Positions 52,436 through 60,273 of a stretch of 64,000 nt of DNA are shown piece by piece. Position 1 is the first letter of the stretch; each line of letters begins with the position of its first letter. Origin of the DNA: Anaerolineaceae bacterium (GTDB lineage Bacteria > Chloroflexota > Anaerolineae > Anaerolineales > Anaerolineaceae); NCBI GenBank assembly GCA_016841365.1, contig JAENZI010000008.1:93192-157191 (forward strand), in the 5' to 3' direction. The notes below the pieces were generated by a model, which worked only from the letters and a program-made list of their open reading frames with translations, was not told the origin of the DNA and did no database searches. The translations under genes and the position numbers were made by a program.

Positions 52436-53653
52436 ATGCTTTACCGACTGAGACAGGAATTTCGACGCTACCCACGCCAGTTTTGGTTGATGTTTGTGGG
52501 GATGGTGATCTCGACCACCGGCACGACCATGATCTGGCCGTTTTTAATGATTTATGCCAGCGAAAAGCTCTCACTGCCTTTGATGGCTGTTGCCAGCCTG
52601 ATGACGATCAATGCCGTAACCGGTTTGATATCTTCCGTTTTCGCAGGTCCGGTCGTTGACCGGGCGGGGCGGAAGGGCGCCATGGTGGTGGGTTTGATCG
52701 GTGCTGGGCTGGGCTATTTTCTTCTTAACCAGGCGCATACCTACACTGCCTTTGCTTTGATCCTGGGCGCCAGCGGAATGTTCGGACCTATTTACCGAGT
52801 GGGCAGTGATGCCATGCTGGCGGATTTGTTCCCGATCGAGAAACGTGCCGATGCATTTGCCCTGATCCGGATGGGGAAGAATGTTGGCGTTGCTGCAGGA
52901 CCGGCGTTGGGAGGGTTTGTTCTGGCGCGTTCTTACAGCCTGGGGTTGTATGGCGCAGCGATCGGTTTGAGCCTATATGCGCTGATGTTGCTGTTGTTTG
53001 CCCGAGAGACCATCCCGCCAGAAGCAATAAATGAGAAATCTGGGCTCAAGCATCAACTGCGAGGGTACTGGACAGCGCTTAAGGATAAACCCTTTATGGG
53101 CCTGGTGGGGGCGTTTACCCTGGTGCAGATGACAAGCGCCATGATTTGGGTGTTGCTTTCGGTGTATGTGAAAACGAATTACGGGATCAGCGAGAGGCTG
53201 TATGGATGGCTGCCGACCACGAACGCATTGATGGTGGTGTTCTTCCAGGTGTGGGTCACGCGCAAAACCCGTTCTTATCCTTCACTGGCAGTGATGCGGT
53301 GGGGCGCGTTGTTCTACATTATTGCCCCTTTGCTGGTTCTGGTTTCATCAGGCTTTTGGGGCTTTTGGCTGGCAATGGTGGTGATGACGATGGGGGAACT
53401 TGTGGTTGTGCCCCGCAGCAGTGCATATGCAGCCAACCTGGCGCCTGTGGATAAGCGCGGGCGCTACCTGAGCCTGTATGGGCTTACCTGGAATGTTGCT
53501 GCTGGTATCAGCCCGGTCTTGGGCGGATTTCTGACGGATGCCGTTGGGGTGGGAACACCCTGGCTGGCAGCAGCGGTTTTTGGTGTGATGGCGGTGGCGG
53601 CGTTTTGGCAATTGCATGGGCGCAAACCGGCAGAAAGAATTGTGATTTCTTAA
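52436..53653 (+). CDS. MFS transporter
   Basis: A 405-residue protein with 12 hydrophobic segments. The inter-helix motif GPVVDRAGRKGAMVVGL (about 72-90) is the MFS motif A. ASGMFGPIYRVGSDAMLADL and a second half with KRGRYLSLYGLTWNVAAGISPVLGG fit the drug/sugar exporter branch (like MdtG/YfcJ relatives). Substrate unknown. TATAAT (52423-52428) ends 7 nt before the ATG and there is no ribosome-binding site, so the mRNA may be leaderless. Confidence 0.9.
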   Translation: MLYRLRQEFRRYPRQFWLMFVGMVISTTGTTMIWPFLMIYASEKLSLPLMAVASLMTINAVTGLISSVFAGPVVDRAGRKGAMVVGLIGAGLGYFLLNQAHTYTAFALILGASGMFGPIYRVGSDAMLADLFPIEKRADAFALIRMGKNVGVAAGPALGGFVLARSYSLGLYGAAIGLSLYALMLLLFARETIPPEAINEKSGLKHQLRGYWTALKDKPFMGLVGAFTLVQMTSAMIWVLLSVYVKTNYGISERLYGWLPTTNALMVVFFQVWVTRKTRSYPSLAVMRWGALFYIIAPLLVLVSSGFWGFWLAMVVMTMGELVVVPRSSAYAANLAPVDKRGRYLSLYGLTWNVAAGISPVLGGFLTDAVGVGTPWLAAAVFGVMAVAAFWQLHGRKPAERIVIS

Positions 53654-53663
53654 GCTTTTTCTC

Positions 53664-53693
53664 TTGACAAAGATCAGTTAATTCTCGTATGAT
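53664..53693 (+). promoter_or_regulatory. Promoter of LuxR-type regulator gene
   Basis: TTGACA (53664-53669), 18-nt spacer, TATGAT (53688-53693); the ATG is 66 nt further on, with AGGAGG 8 nt before it. Confidence 0.8.
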
Positions 53694-53759
53694 TAGAACA
53701 TACGTTCGATATTTATAGACAGTGCTCTATGTTTTGTGCTTGGTCAGGAGGTTTTCGAG

Positions 53760-54164
53760 ATGACAAAGGTGTTGTTTTTCAAGGCACCGGATGCCTTTGG
53801 TGTAATTGATATGAATTTACCTGCGGAACGGATTGTCCGTGCGGTCAACCAGGGGCGTTGGGAAGATGTTTTGCCCGACGCGCCAGGGCCGTTGTTTGCT
53901 CGTCAGCAGGGGGATGTAGTTGTTATCACGCCCAGCGCGCCCCCACCCGAAGAGGCGTTGCCCAGGCTCAGCCGGCGTGAGCATGAAGTGCTGGTCTTGC
54001 TTGGTGAGGGTTTGACCACAGCCCAGATCGCGCTCAAACTGGGGCTGCGACCGCGCACCATCCGTGGCTATGTGGCGAATATGAAAGCACGCTTGGATGC
54101 GCACAATATTCAGCAACTCGTTGCCCGTGCGGTGGCGTTGGGCTTGTTCAGGCCGGAGGTGTGA
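53760..54164 (+). CDS. LuxR-type DNA-binding regulator
   Basis: A 134-residue protein. The N-terminal 65 residues are short and unclassified (FKAPDAFGVIDMNLPAERIVRAV); the C-terminal half is a LuxR/GerE helix-turn-helix: RLSRREHEVLVLLGEGLTTAQIALKLGLRPRTIRGYVANMKARL. The N-terminal part lacks a receiver Asp site. Start ATG 53760 with AGGAGG upstream; the frame extends to 53736. It has its own promoter; targets unknown. Confidence 0.88.
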   Translation: MTKVLFFKAPDAFGVIDMNLPAERIVRAVNQGRWEDVLPDAPGPLFARQQGDVVVITPSAPPPEEALPRLSRREHEVLVLLGEGLTTAQIALKLGLRPRTIRGYVANMKARLDAHNIQQLVARAVALGLFRPEV

Positions 54165-54169
54165 GGAAG

Positions 54170-54395
54170 GGAATAGCGGGTAGCGGATAGCTGATAGGGG
54201 ATAGGAAAAAGTTAAAAGCTAAAAGTTGTAAGCTGAAAGGGGGTAGCTGATAGGCGATAGCCAATAGCCGATAACCGATAGCCAATAGCCGATAGGGTGT
54301 GGGTGAAAGCTAAAGGCTAATTGCTGTAAGCTGAAAGGGGGTAGCTAATAGGCGATAGCCGATAGCCAATAGGATTGGGTGAAAGCTAAAAGCTG
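54170..54395. repeat. G-rich GATAGC-type mini-repeats with a 98-bp larger repeat
   Basis: GATAGC, GATAGG and CAATAGCC units recur many times. A longer imperfect direct repeat (AGCTGAAAGGGGGTAGCT at 54231 and 54329) has a period of 98 bp. No gene is seen between 54165 and the IS left end. Related C-rich repeats lie right of the IS element. Confidence 0.75.
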
Positions 54396-54509
54396 AAAGA
54401 ATAAATTCTAAGGGTATAAGTATTGTAATTGATTGTTAATTACAAATGTACTGCGGTTGAAATATTGGACACAGTTAATAGGGAGTATTATAAACTGTGG
54501 AGGTAAACC

Positions 54510-54824
54510 ATGGGCAGAAAATATCGCACGTTCACGCCTGATTTCAAGTTAGATACCGTCATGGAAGGGTTTCGCGGAGAGAAAAGCATAGCCCAGATCT
54601 GTCGAGAACGAAAGATCAAAGACACACAATACTACAAATGGCGAGACACTTTTTTGGAGCAAGCCGCCAATATCTTTGATGCCCAAAACGGGAACAAAAA
54701 TAATCACTTAGAAGACCGAATCGCAGAGTTGGAGCGAATGCTCGGCCAACTCACGATGGAAAATGAAATCCTAAAAAAAGCCAAGAGCTGGCTGGACTCG
54801 ACCTACAGGAAAAACGGCTCATGA
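54510..54824 (+). CDS. IS3-family transposase OrfA
   Basis: A 104-residue protein with helix-turn-helix (FTPDFKLDTVMEGFRGEKSIAQICRERKI, conserved parts) and a leucine-zipper-like tail (RIAELERMLGQLTMENEIL), typical of IS3 OrfA. Its stop overlaps the OrfB start by 4 nt (ATGA), so OrfB may be made by coupling; no slippery A-run for frameshifting is obvious at the junction. Confidence 0.9.
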   Translation: MGRKYRTFTPDFKLDTVMEGFRGEKSIAQICRERKIKDTQYYKWRDTFLEQAANIFDAQNGNKNNHLEDRIAELERMLGQLTMENEILKKAKSWLDSTYRKNGS

Positions 54825-55639
54825 TTGACCATCTGAAAACGGATTTTCCTGTGGCAGTGATCTGCAAAACCCTGGGTCTATCTCGCAGTTCTTATTACAC
54901 GCTTCCAGCGATCAAAAAGGGAGACAAGGCGCTGCTGTCTGCTATCGACCAGATCCTCGTGAGGTGGCCCTATTACGGTTATCGAAGGGTGATGCATGAA
55001 TTACAAAGAAAGGGTTACCAGGTCGGCGAAACTCGTGTTAGAAGGCTTCTCAGACAGATTGAGCATAGCTGTGCCATGGGAAAAGCGACCATTTCGACGA
55101 CAAACAGCCAGCATGAACACCCTCGTTACCCAAATCGGATCAAGCGTTTGAGAATTGATCGCCTGAACCAGGTGTGGGTGGCTGATATCACATACATCCG
55201 CTTTGGAAAAAAGTTTTTCTATTTGGCGGTCATTTTGGATGCGTTTTCCAGAGGGATTAGGGGGTGGAAACTGGGGCGGACCATGGATAAACGGCTCACC
55301 ACTGCAGCACTCAAGTTAGCTTTAGCTACATATCCAGCCCCGCAGATCCATCACTCCGATCAAGGTGGTCAATATGCCACCCCGGAATACACAACACTGA
55401 TGCCGACAACACAATTGAGTATGTCTGCAAAAGGACGCCCCACCGAAAACGGGATTGTGGAGCGTTTCATTCGAACATTCAAGGAGGAACATATCGACTA
55501 TACGGATTATGAAAATTTCAATGATGCAATTGAGCAAATCCAATACTGGCTGGAATATGAATACATGATAGAACGGATCCATTCCTCCCTTGATTACTTG
55601 ACGCCATCAGAATTCGAGATTGCTCATGTTGCTGTCTAA
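54821..55639 (+). CDS. IS3-family transposase OrfB (DDE integrase core)
   Basis: A 272-residue protein. ILVRWPYYGYRRVMHELQRKGY, then the integrase domain: WVADITYIRFGKKFFYLAVILD (first Asp), HHSDQGGQYATPEY (second Asp) and GIVERFIRTFKEEHI (Glu). ERIHSSLDYLTPSEFE closes it. All catalytic residues are present, so the element is likely active. Confidence 0.94.
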   Translation: MIDHLKTDFPVAVICKTLGLSRSSYYTLPAIKKGDKALLSAIDQILVRWPYYGYRRVMHELQRKGYQVGETRVRRLLRQIEHSCAMGKATISTTNSQHEHPRYPNRIKRLRIDRLNQVWVADITYIRFGKKFFYLAVILDAFSRGIRGWKLGRTMDKRLTTAALKLALATYPAPQIHHSDQGGQYATPEYTTLMPTTQLSMSAKGRPTENGIVERFIRTFKEEHIDYTDYENFNDAIEQIQYWLEYEYMIERIHSSLDYLTPSEFEIAHVAV

Positions 55640-55704
55640 TCTTTGTATACCCAATTTGAACACCCTTTAAAGTGTCCGGAAAAACACCCGCACTACACAA
55701 ATTC

Positions 55705-55790
55705 CCATTTACTAATCACAAATCACTAATTTCCAAATCACTAATTGCCTAATCACCAATCCCTAATCACCTGCTGCCTTATCAATAATC
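55705..55790. repeat. C-rich AATCACTAAT-type mini-repeats
   Basis: TTACTAATCACAAATCACTAAT and AATCACCAATCCCTAATCAC-like units, the reverse-complement type of the G-rich repeats at 35.2 kb. They lie immediately right of the IS target duplication. Confidence 0.65.
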
Positions 55791-55808
55791 CCTACCCTTA
55801 AAGGAATC

Positions 55809-55834
55809 GAGGCTGCCCTGGTTAGGACAGCCTC
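55809..55834 (-). terminator. Hairpin downstream of ferredoxin gene
   Basis: GAGGCTG (55809-55815) pairs with CAGCCTC (55828-55834), extended by CCT/AGG after a mismatch. On the minus strand a short T-rich run (CGATTCCTTT) follows. Probable terminator. Confidence 0.5.
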
Positions 55835-55861
55835 ATCGTTTGTCAGTCAGATATTGTTGAT

Positions 55862-56056
55862 TTACTCCTCAACAATCATGATTGCTTCTTCGGGGCATTC
55901 TTCAACAGACTGGCGAACAGCTTCTTCATATTCTTCTGGTACGGGGTCGAGCAAAACTTCAGCAAATGGCTCATTGGCCAGGCTGAAAACCTCGGGGGCT
56001 AAACCTTCGCAAATACCACAACCCAAGCACAGATCTTCATCAACGATAACCTTCAT
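55862..56056 (-). CDS. Single [4Fe-4S] ferredoxin
   Basis: A 64-residue acidic protein. Four cysteines, C10-x2-C13-x2-C16 and C54 in ECPEEAI, form one 4Fe-4S site (CLGCGICEGLAPEVF, then SVEECPEEAI), as in Thermotoga-type monocluster ferredoxins. It should carry electrons in the cytoplasm. Two tandem ATG codons (56059, 56056); AGGAGG is just upstream of them. Confidence 0.93.
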   Translation of the reverse strand: MKVIVDEDLCLGCGICEGLAPEVFSLANEPFAEVLLDPVPEEYEEAVRQSVEECPEEAIMIVEE

Positions 56057-56059
56057 CAA

Positions 56060-56368
56060 ACATCCTCCTATTTATTAGAAATTCTTATATGAGCGTGAAA
56101 AGTGTGTGTCACCTTTCTCCGCAGCGTAGAAAGCTTTTACGTTTTCCTGCGCTATTATACCACAAGCGCAAGCCTATTGTGCAATGCCAGTAATATAAAT
56201 TCCTTAGAATGCAAATGAATGTTGTTCTCGATTTTTCCAGCGTATAATTAGCAACAATTATCCTGGTTTACAATCTTGATGCACTGACTCTTAATCGATA
56301 ACCCGATATGTAGGTAATCAAAGCAGATTTTGTGATATTTCTTAATTAATCAATTCGAGGTTAACTTG
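56060..56368. other. Intergenic region with divergent -10 boxes
   Basis: On the minus strand TATAAT (56159-56154) upstream of the ferredoxin, with a possible stem (GCAG...CTGC around CGTA...TACG, 56111-56150) in the leader. On the plus strand TATAAT (56243-56248) with only a weak -35 box. No ORF or RNA gene seen. Confidence 0.4.
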
Positions 56369-56887
56369 ATGTCTTCAAAAGAGCACCCTCACAATACACC
56401 GTTGATAAGTTTACCTTACGGACTGCCCGGGCAAATTTACCGCAGTTCGCTCCCCTTCAGCCCATTATTTGACCCTCAGGGGATTATGTTTGATGCATAC
56501 TTGGCGGCAGGTGTGGATGTTGTGGTGATGCTGACCCCTGATGAGGAAGCGCTTGAGTTGACAGGGATCGACCTGCGTGATCTATATGACCGTTTTGGGT
56601 TGGAAGTGATCTATGCCCCAGTGCCTGATTTTGGCGTCCCTGCAGATGACGTTTTTCAAGAGGCGGTCAGCAATGTACTGCGCTGTGCCAATGGGGGGCA
56701 GACTATCGTGATTCACTGTCATGCGGGTGTGGGACGTACGGGTATCTTCTCTGCCTGTTTGGCAAAAGTTGTGTTTGGGTTTAACGGGGCGGATGCTGTG
56801 AACTGGGTGCGTCAGTACATCCCAGGGGCAGTCGAGAACGCTGTTCAATACCAGTTTGTTGAGCGCTTTAGCCTTTCCCAGTCGTGA
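56369..56887 (+). CDS. Dual-specificity protein phosphatase-like protein
   Basis: A 172-residue cysteine-based phosphatase. The P-loop is IVIHCHAGVGRTGIFSACL (Cys117, Arg123), with a general-acid Asp in VPDFGVP (near 87). The N-terminus (LPYGLPGQIYRSSLPFSP) and WVRQYIPGAVENAVQYQFV fit the DSP/PTP fold seen in CDKN3- or Siw14-like enzymes. Substrate could be phosphoprotein or inositol phosphate. ATG 56369; a TTG one codon before is in frame. The 3' end overlaps the convergent gene by 20 bp. Confidence 0.88.
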   Translation: MSSKEHPHNTPLISLPYGLPGQIYRSSLPFSPLFDPQGIMFDAYLAAGVDVVVMLTPDEEALELTGIDLRDLYDRFGLEVIYAPVPDFGVPADDVFQEAVSNVLRCANGGQTIVIHCHAGVGRTGIFSACLAKVVFGFNGADAVNWVRQYIPGAVENAVQYQFVERFSLSQS

Positions 56888-57728
56888 GCGTTTTGCCCAG
56901 ATCGCTTGGCGGCACTTTTTCAATTACCAACGTGCCCGATGGACCCATGAGTTGATCAACCAGTTCTGTCACTTCTGAGAACTTCAATACCTGATCGCTG
57001 CCTGAAATCGCCAAAGTGTCGCCAGCGATCACTTCGGCGTCTTCATCGTAGATGTAATAGAAGATGTTCTTGAAGTGTGTAATGATCTCGTTTTCATCCT
57101 GATCTGGTCCGATAAAGCAGGCTAAATCGGGAACATCGAAGATGTGATGCCCCTTGGTGGCAAGCCAGTAGTGATGTTTATCGGTATAAAATCGGACGTA
57201 ACCAACCCACAGGGTGAAGGGCAGATTGTCCCGGTAAGTTGTGATGACGCTTGGGTCGAGGAAGTCAGCGGCGGGATGCGCCGTCCAGGCAGGTTCGTTG
57301 ACCATGCCTAACAGGTTTTCGTCAGAGAGCGCGTGTGCACTCTGGTAGAGCGCGATCATCCTCTCGACCGGGTCGTGATGACTGCCGGTGTAAACCAGGC
57401 TGATGTGGGTTTGATGCTGGCGCAGGGATGCTTTGATTTGAGGCTGCCAGGGTGAAACATGAATTGTGCGGTCCATGATCACAGGGGGCAGCGGCATTGC
57501 TAAGCCTGAAACTTGGATTTGGTGATTACCAAAATCGATTTGCCCCAGGCATTTTTGAGCTTGCTGGATAGACCACGAAAGATGGATAGATTCAGAGGGT
57601 AGTGTATTCTCAAAAGCACCAATTCGGTCTGCGATGTCTGCATCATCAGTGAGCCTGAGATCGGTCGACGAATAGACCAGATGCAGCATGGGTGTGTCGA
57701 TGCTGATGTTTCTGATGTGTTCTGCCAT
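56868..57728 (-). CDS. DUF4261-like protein
   Basis: A 286-residue soluble protein. SIHLSWSIQQAQKCLGQIDFGNHQIQV (conserved portion) and AMPLPPVIMDRTIHVSPWQPQIKASLRQHQTHISLVYTG, then NEPAWTAHPAADF and WVGYVRFYTDKHHYWLATKGHHIF resemble the arrangement of DUF4261-type proteins (N-terminal HISVxxxG block, WxxHPAxxF motif, then LWVGxR). I hold this family call moderately. Function unknown. It converges on, and overlaps, the phosphatase gene. Confidence 0.65.
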   Translation of the reverse strand: MAEHIRNISIDTPMLHLVYSSTDLRLTDDADIADRIGAFENTLPSESIHLSWSIQQAQKCLGQIDFGNHQIQVSGLAMPLPPVIMDRTIHVSPWQPQIKASLRQHQTHISLVYTGSHHDPVERMIALYQSAHALSDENLLGMVNEPAWTAHPAADFLDPSVITTYRDNLPFTLWVGYVRFYTDKHHYWLATKGHHIFDVPDLACFIGPDQDENEIITHFKNIFYYIYDEDAEVIAGDTLAISGSDQVLKFSEVTELVDQLMGPSGTLVIEKVPPSDLGKTLTTGKG

Positions 57729-57899
57729 AGGTTTTTGCCTGCCGGTAGATTTTAGATTAATATTATGATGTGTGTATTATATTTTATTATGCCAATTTCG
57801 AGGATTGCACCCGCTCAACCTTTTTCGTCAGCAAGACCGCATGCCAGACATTTTTACCAAAGTGGTAAAATGGAGGCATCCTCTGTTGAAAGGAAATTA

Positions 57900-58421
57900 A
57901 TGGACACAAAAATTCAAATCCGTTATACCCCTGAAAAAAGCGATTATATCCGCGCCTCAAGAGCGTTGGGGATGAAAAGCACCGGGTTTTTGATCCTTGC
58001 CGGGATTGTCATCCTGAGTGTGATCGGCGCAGCGATTGTGCTGATCTTCCCATCGATTGGCGGCGGCCAATGGAAGAGTATTGCGGTAGCCGTTTTGCTG
58101 GTAGGGTTGTTTTATATCCTTTATTACTTTGCCATCATCCCATTTCAGCTTTCTCAATCTTACAAATCGAATGATTATTTGCGTATGAAACGAGAGCTGG
58201 TATTCACGGATGAAAAGGTGATGATGACCATCAAGGATAAATCCAGCGATCTGAGCTGGGATAACTTCACAGAGGTCATAGATGGGGGCGACTTCTATTT
58301 GATGATCTACAAGGATAAACAACGTGTTTATCCATTGGTGCCTTATCGGGCGTTTGAGAATTCAGAGTCTCAGGAACAATTCTTGCGCCTGTTAGAGTCA
58401 AAGTCAATCAAGGTGCATTGA
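57900..58421 (+). CDS. YcxB-like membrane protein
   Basis: A 173-residue protein. Two TM segments (about 31-53 and 63-85) follow an N-terminal strand IQIRYTPEKSDYIRASRAL; the C-terminal domain (KRELVFTDEKVMMTIKDKSSDLSWDNFTEVID, then DFYLMIYKDKQRVYPLVPYRAF) matches the YcxB-like fold. Start ATG 57900 with AAAGGAAA upstream; the frame to 57765 codes for an unconserved head. Function unknown. The M20 peptidase gene follows 26 nt later. Confidence 0.82.
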   Translation: MDTKIQIRYTPEKSDYIRASRALGMKSTGFLILAGIVILSVIGAAIVLIFPSIGGGQWKSIAVAVLLVGLFYILYYFAIIPFQLSQSYKSNDYLRMKRELVFTDEKVMMTIKDKSSDLSWDNFTEVIDGGDFYLMIYKDKQRVYPLVPYRAFENSESQEQFLRLLESKSIKVH

Positions 58422-58447
58422 GCTACTAAATTCAGGAGAAACACATC

Positions 58448-60118
58448 ATGACAATTGGAACCCTATGGATTTCACTGGCGATTGGATTAGGAGCATTGCT
58501 CTTGTTCCTGGTGGGATTTGTGATTTTAAAGACAGCTTTGTATTCGCCGGAACAGCCGGAAGTAGAACCAGGCGAATTTCCTAATGTGGATGGCCAGTCG
58601 GTGGCTGAGCGTCTGGGATTGGCTGTGCAGTATAAAACGGTTTCGAGCCATAACGTGGATGAGATCGATGGCAATACATTCCTTGGTCTGCATCGTTTGT
58701 TCAGGACGCTCTACCCCCAGGTGCACACCCAGTTGCAGATGGAAACGGTCAATGATTACAGTTTGCTGTATACCTGGGAGGGCACAAATCCGGAATTGCA
58801 GCCGATCATGCTGATTTCGCATCTGGACGTTGTGCCAGCCGATGAAAGTGAGGATTCTGGCTGGACGCATCCGCCCTTTAGCGGTGAGATTGCTGATGGC
58901 TATGTGTGGGGGCGCGGCACGCTGGATATAAAATCTGGTGTGGTGGGCATTTTGGAGGCCGTTGAATACCTGTTGAAAGAGGGCTTCCAGCCGGAGCGCA
59001 CCATTTACCTTGGGTTCGGACATGATGAAGAAGTAGGCGGCATGCAGGGCGCGGCTGCGATCAGCGAACTGCTTGAATCGCGGGGCGTGTCACTGGGCTG
59101 CCTGTTGGATGAGGGCGGGAGTGTGGTGGAAGGCACCTTGCCCGGTGTGGAAGGGCCGATAGGCACAATCGGTATTTCAGAAAAAGGCTACTTGAGCCTG
59201 CGTCTGAGTGTTGCTGTAGACGGTGGACATTCTTCTATGCCGCCCCAGGAAACAGCGATTGGGATCCTCTCATGGGCAATTGCGAAATTGGAATCCAATC
59301 CGATGCCGGCGCACCTGGAGGTGGTTGAGTTTTTGATGAGTTATCTGGGTTCGGCACTGCCATTTTCACAACGGATGATGTTTGCCAATACCTGGTTGTT
59401 TAGCGGTCTTCTTAAAAAGCGGCTGGCGAAATCTAACTTGATGAATGCTTCGATGCGTACGACCACGGCACCTACGATCATCAACGCAGGTGTGAAGGAC
59501 AATGTGCTGCCGGCAAAGGCTGAAGCGGTGGTGAACTTCAGGATTCTGCCCGGTGATGACCTGCGCTCGGTGTATGAAATGGTGCTGCAACGCATCGACG
59601 ATGAACGCGTCAAAGTGACACCCTTGGAGGGAGATACGCTGGAGGGCGATTCAGGATGGGATCCATCACCGGTAGCAGACACGGAATCGGCTTATTTTCT
59701 CAGGCTTTCCCGTTTGATCAAAGAGGCGTTCCCTGGGGCGTTGGTTGCCCCATACCTTGTGTTGGGCGGGACAGATGCACGCCGCTACACCCCCGTGACG
59801 GAGAACGCCCTCCGATTTACACCGATCAGCATGACCAAAGCGGATTTAGGCAGTGTGCATGGTGTGAATGAAAAATTGTCCATTGAAAATTGCGCCCGGA
59901 TGGTAGCGTTTTATATTAAGTACATCCAGGAGATGGGCACTCTTCCGGCGGAGGTGGATGTTTTAGATGAAGAGCCCGAAGATGAAGAACCTGAAATCCC
60001 TGAAGAAGATGTGACTGAGTTGGACGATCAGGATGAAGAGGTTGCCGAAGTCGATCCTTCAGAGGAATTGGCCGAAGAAGAAATTGCCGATGAAGTGGAG
60101 GACGAGCAGGAGGATTAG
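58448..60118 (+). CDS. M20-family peptidase (PM20D1/CPS1-like) with acidic tail
   Basis: A 556-residue protein. An N-terminal TM anchor (about 5-28) is followed by the peptidase: LISHLDVVPADESEDSGWTHPPFSGEIADGYVWGRGTLDIKSG (metal site), GFGHDEEVGGMQGAAAI (catalytic Glu), then a dimerisation domain and FTPISMTKADLGSVHGVNEKLS. The layout fits carboxypeptidase S/PM20D1, which act on or form N-acyl amino acids. The last 50 or so residues are almost all Glu/Asp with Pro and Val (EEPEDEEPEIPEED, EVEDEQED). Start ATG 58448. Confidence 0.9.
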   Translation: MTIGTLWISLAIGLGALLLFLVGFVILKTALYSPEQPEVEPGEFPNVDGQSVAERLGLAVQYKTVSSHNVDEIDGNTFLGLHRLFRTLYPQVHTQLQMETVNDYSLLYTWEGTNPELQPIMLISHLDVVPADESEDSGWTHPPFSGEIADGYVWGRGTLDIKSGVVGILEAVEYLLKEGFQPERTIYLGFGHDEEVGGMQGAAAISELLESRGVSLGCLLDEGGSVVEGTLPGVEGPIGTIGISEKGYLSLRLSVAVDGGHSSMPPQETAIGILSWAIAKLESNPMPAHLEVVEFLMSYLGSALPFSQRMMFANTWLFSGLLKKRLAKSNLMNASMRTTTAPTIINAGVKDNVLPAKAEAVVNFRILPGDDLRSVYEMVLQRIDDERVKVTPLEGDTLEGDSGWDPSPVADTESAYFLRLSRLIKEAFPGALVAPYLVLGGTDARRYTPVTENALRFTPISMTKADLGSVHGVNEKLSIENCARMVAFYIKYIQEMGTLPAEVDVLDEEPEDEEPEIPEEDVTELDDQDEEVAEVDPSEELAEEEIADEVEDEQED

Positions 60119-60191
60119 AAAAATTCATGCTTGAAATGTGTGAGGGTTTTTCAAGTTAACGGGTAATCAACACAGACTAATCCGATAAGAC

Positions 60192-60230
60192 AAAGCGCAG
60201 ATCGCTTCATCAAGATCTGCGCTTTCTAAT
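60192..60230. terminator. Bidirectional intrinsic terminator
   Basis: AAAGCGCAGATC (60192-60203) pairs with GATCTGCGCTTT (60214-60225) with a 10-nt loop. Between convergent genes. Confidence 0.87.
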
Positions 60231-60273
60231 TTAATATATTGGAAATTAGATTGATCTGGTTAGGAATATCCCA

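Larger units (their letters stand above)
54447..55697 (+). mobile_element. Complete IS3-family insertion sequence (1,251 bp)
   Basis: Left inverted repeat TGTACTGCGGTTG...GGACAC (54447-54472); right one (55672-55697), read on the minus strand, TGTAGTGCGGGTG...GGACAC, about 26 bp with most positions matching. A 4-bp direct repeat CAAA flanks the ends (54443-54446, 55698-55701), the likely target duplication. It carries two overlapping ORFs. Size, repeats and ORFs are typical of IS3 elements, and the intact duplication suggests recent insertion. Confidence 0.9.
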
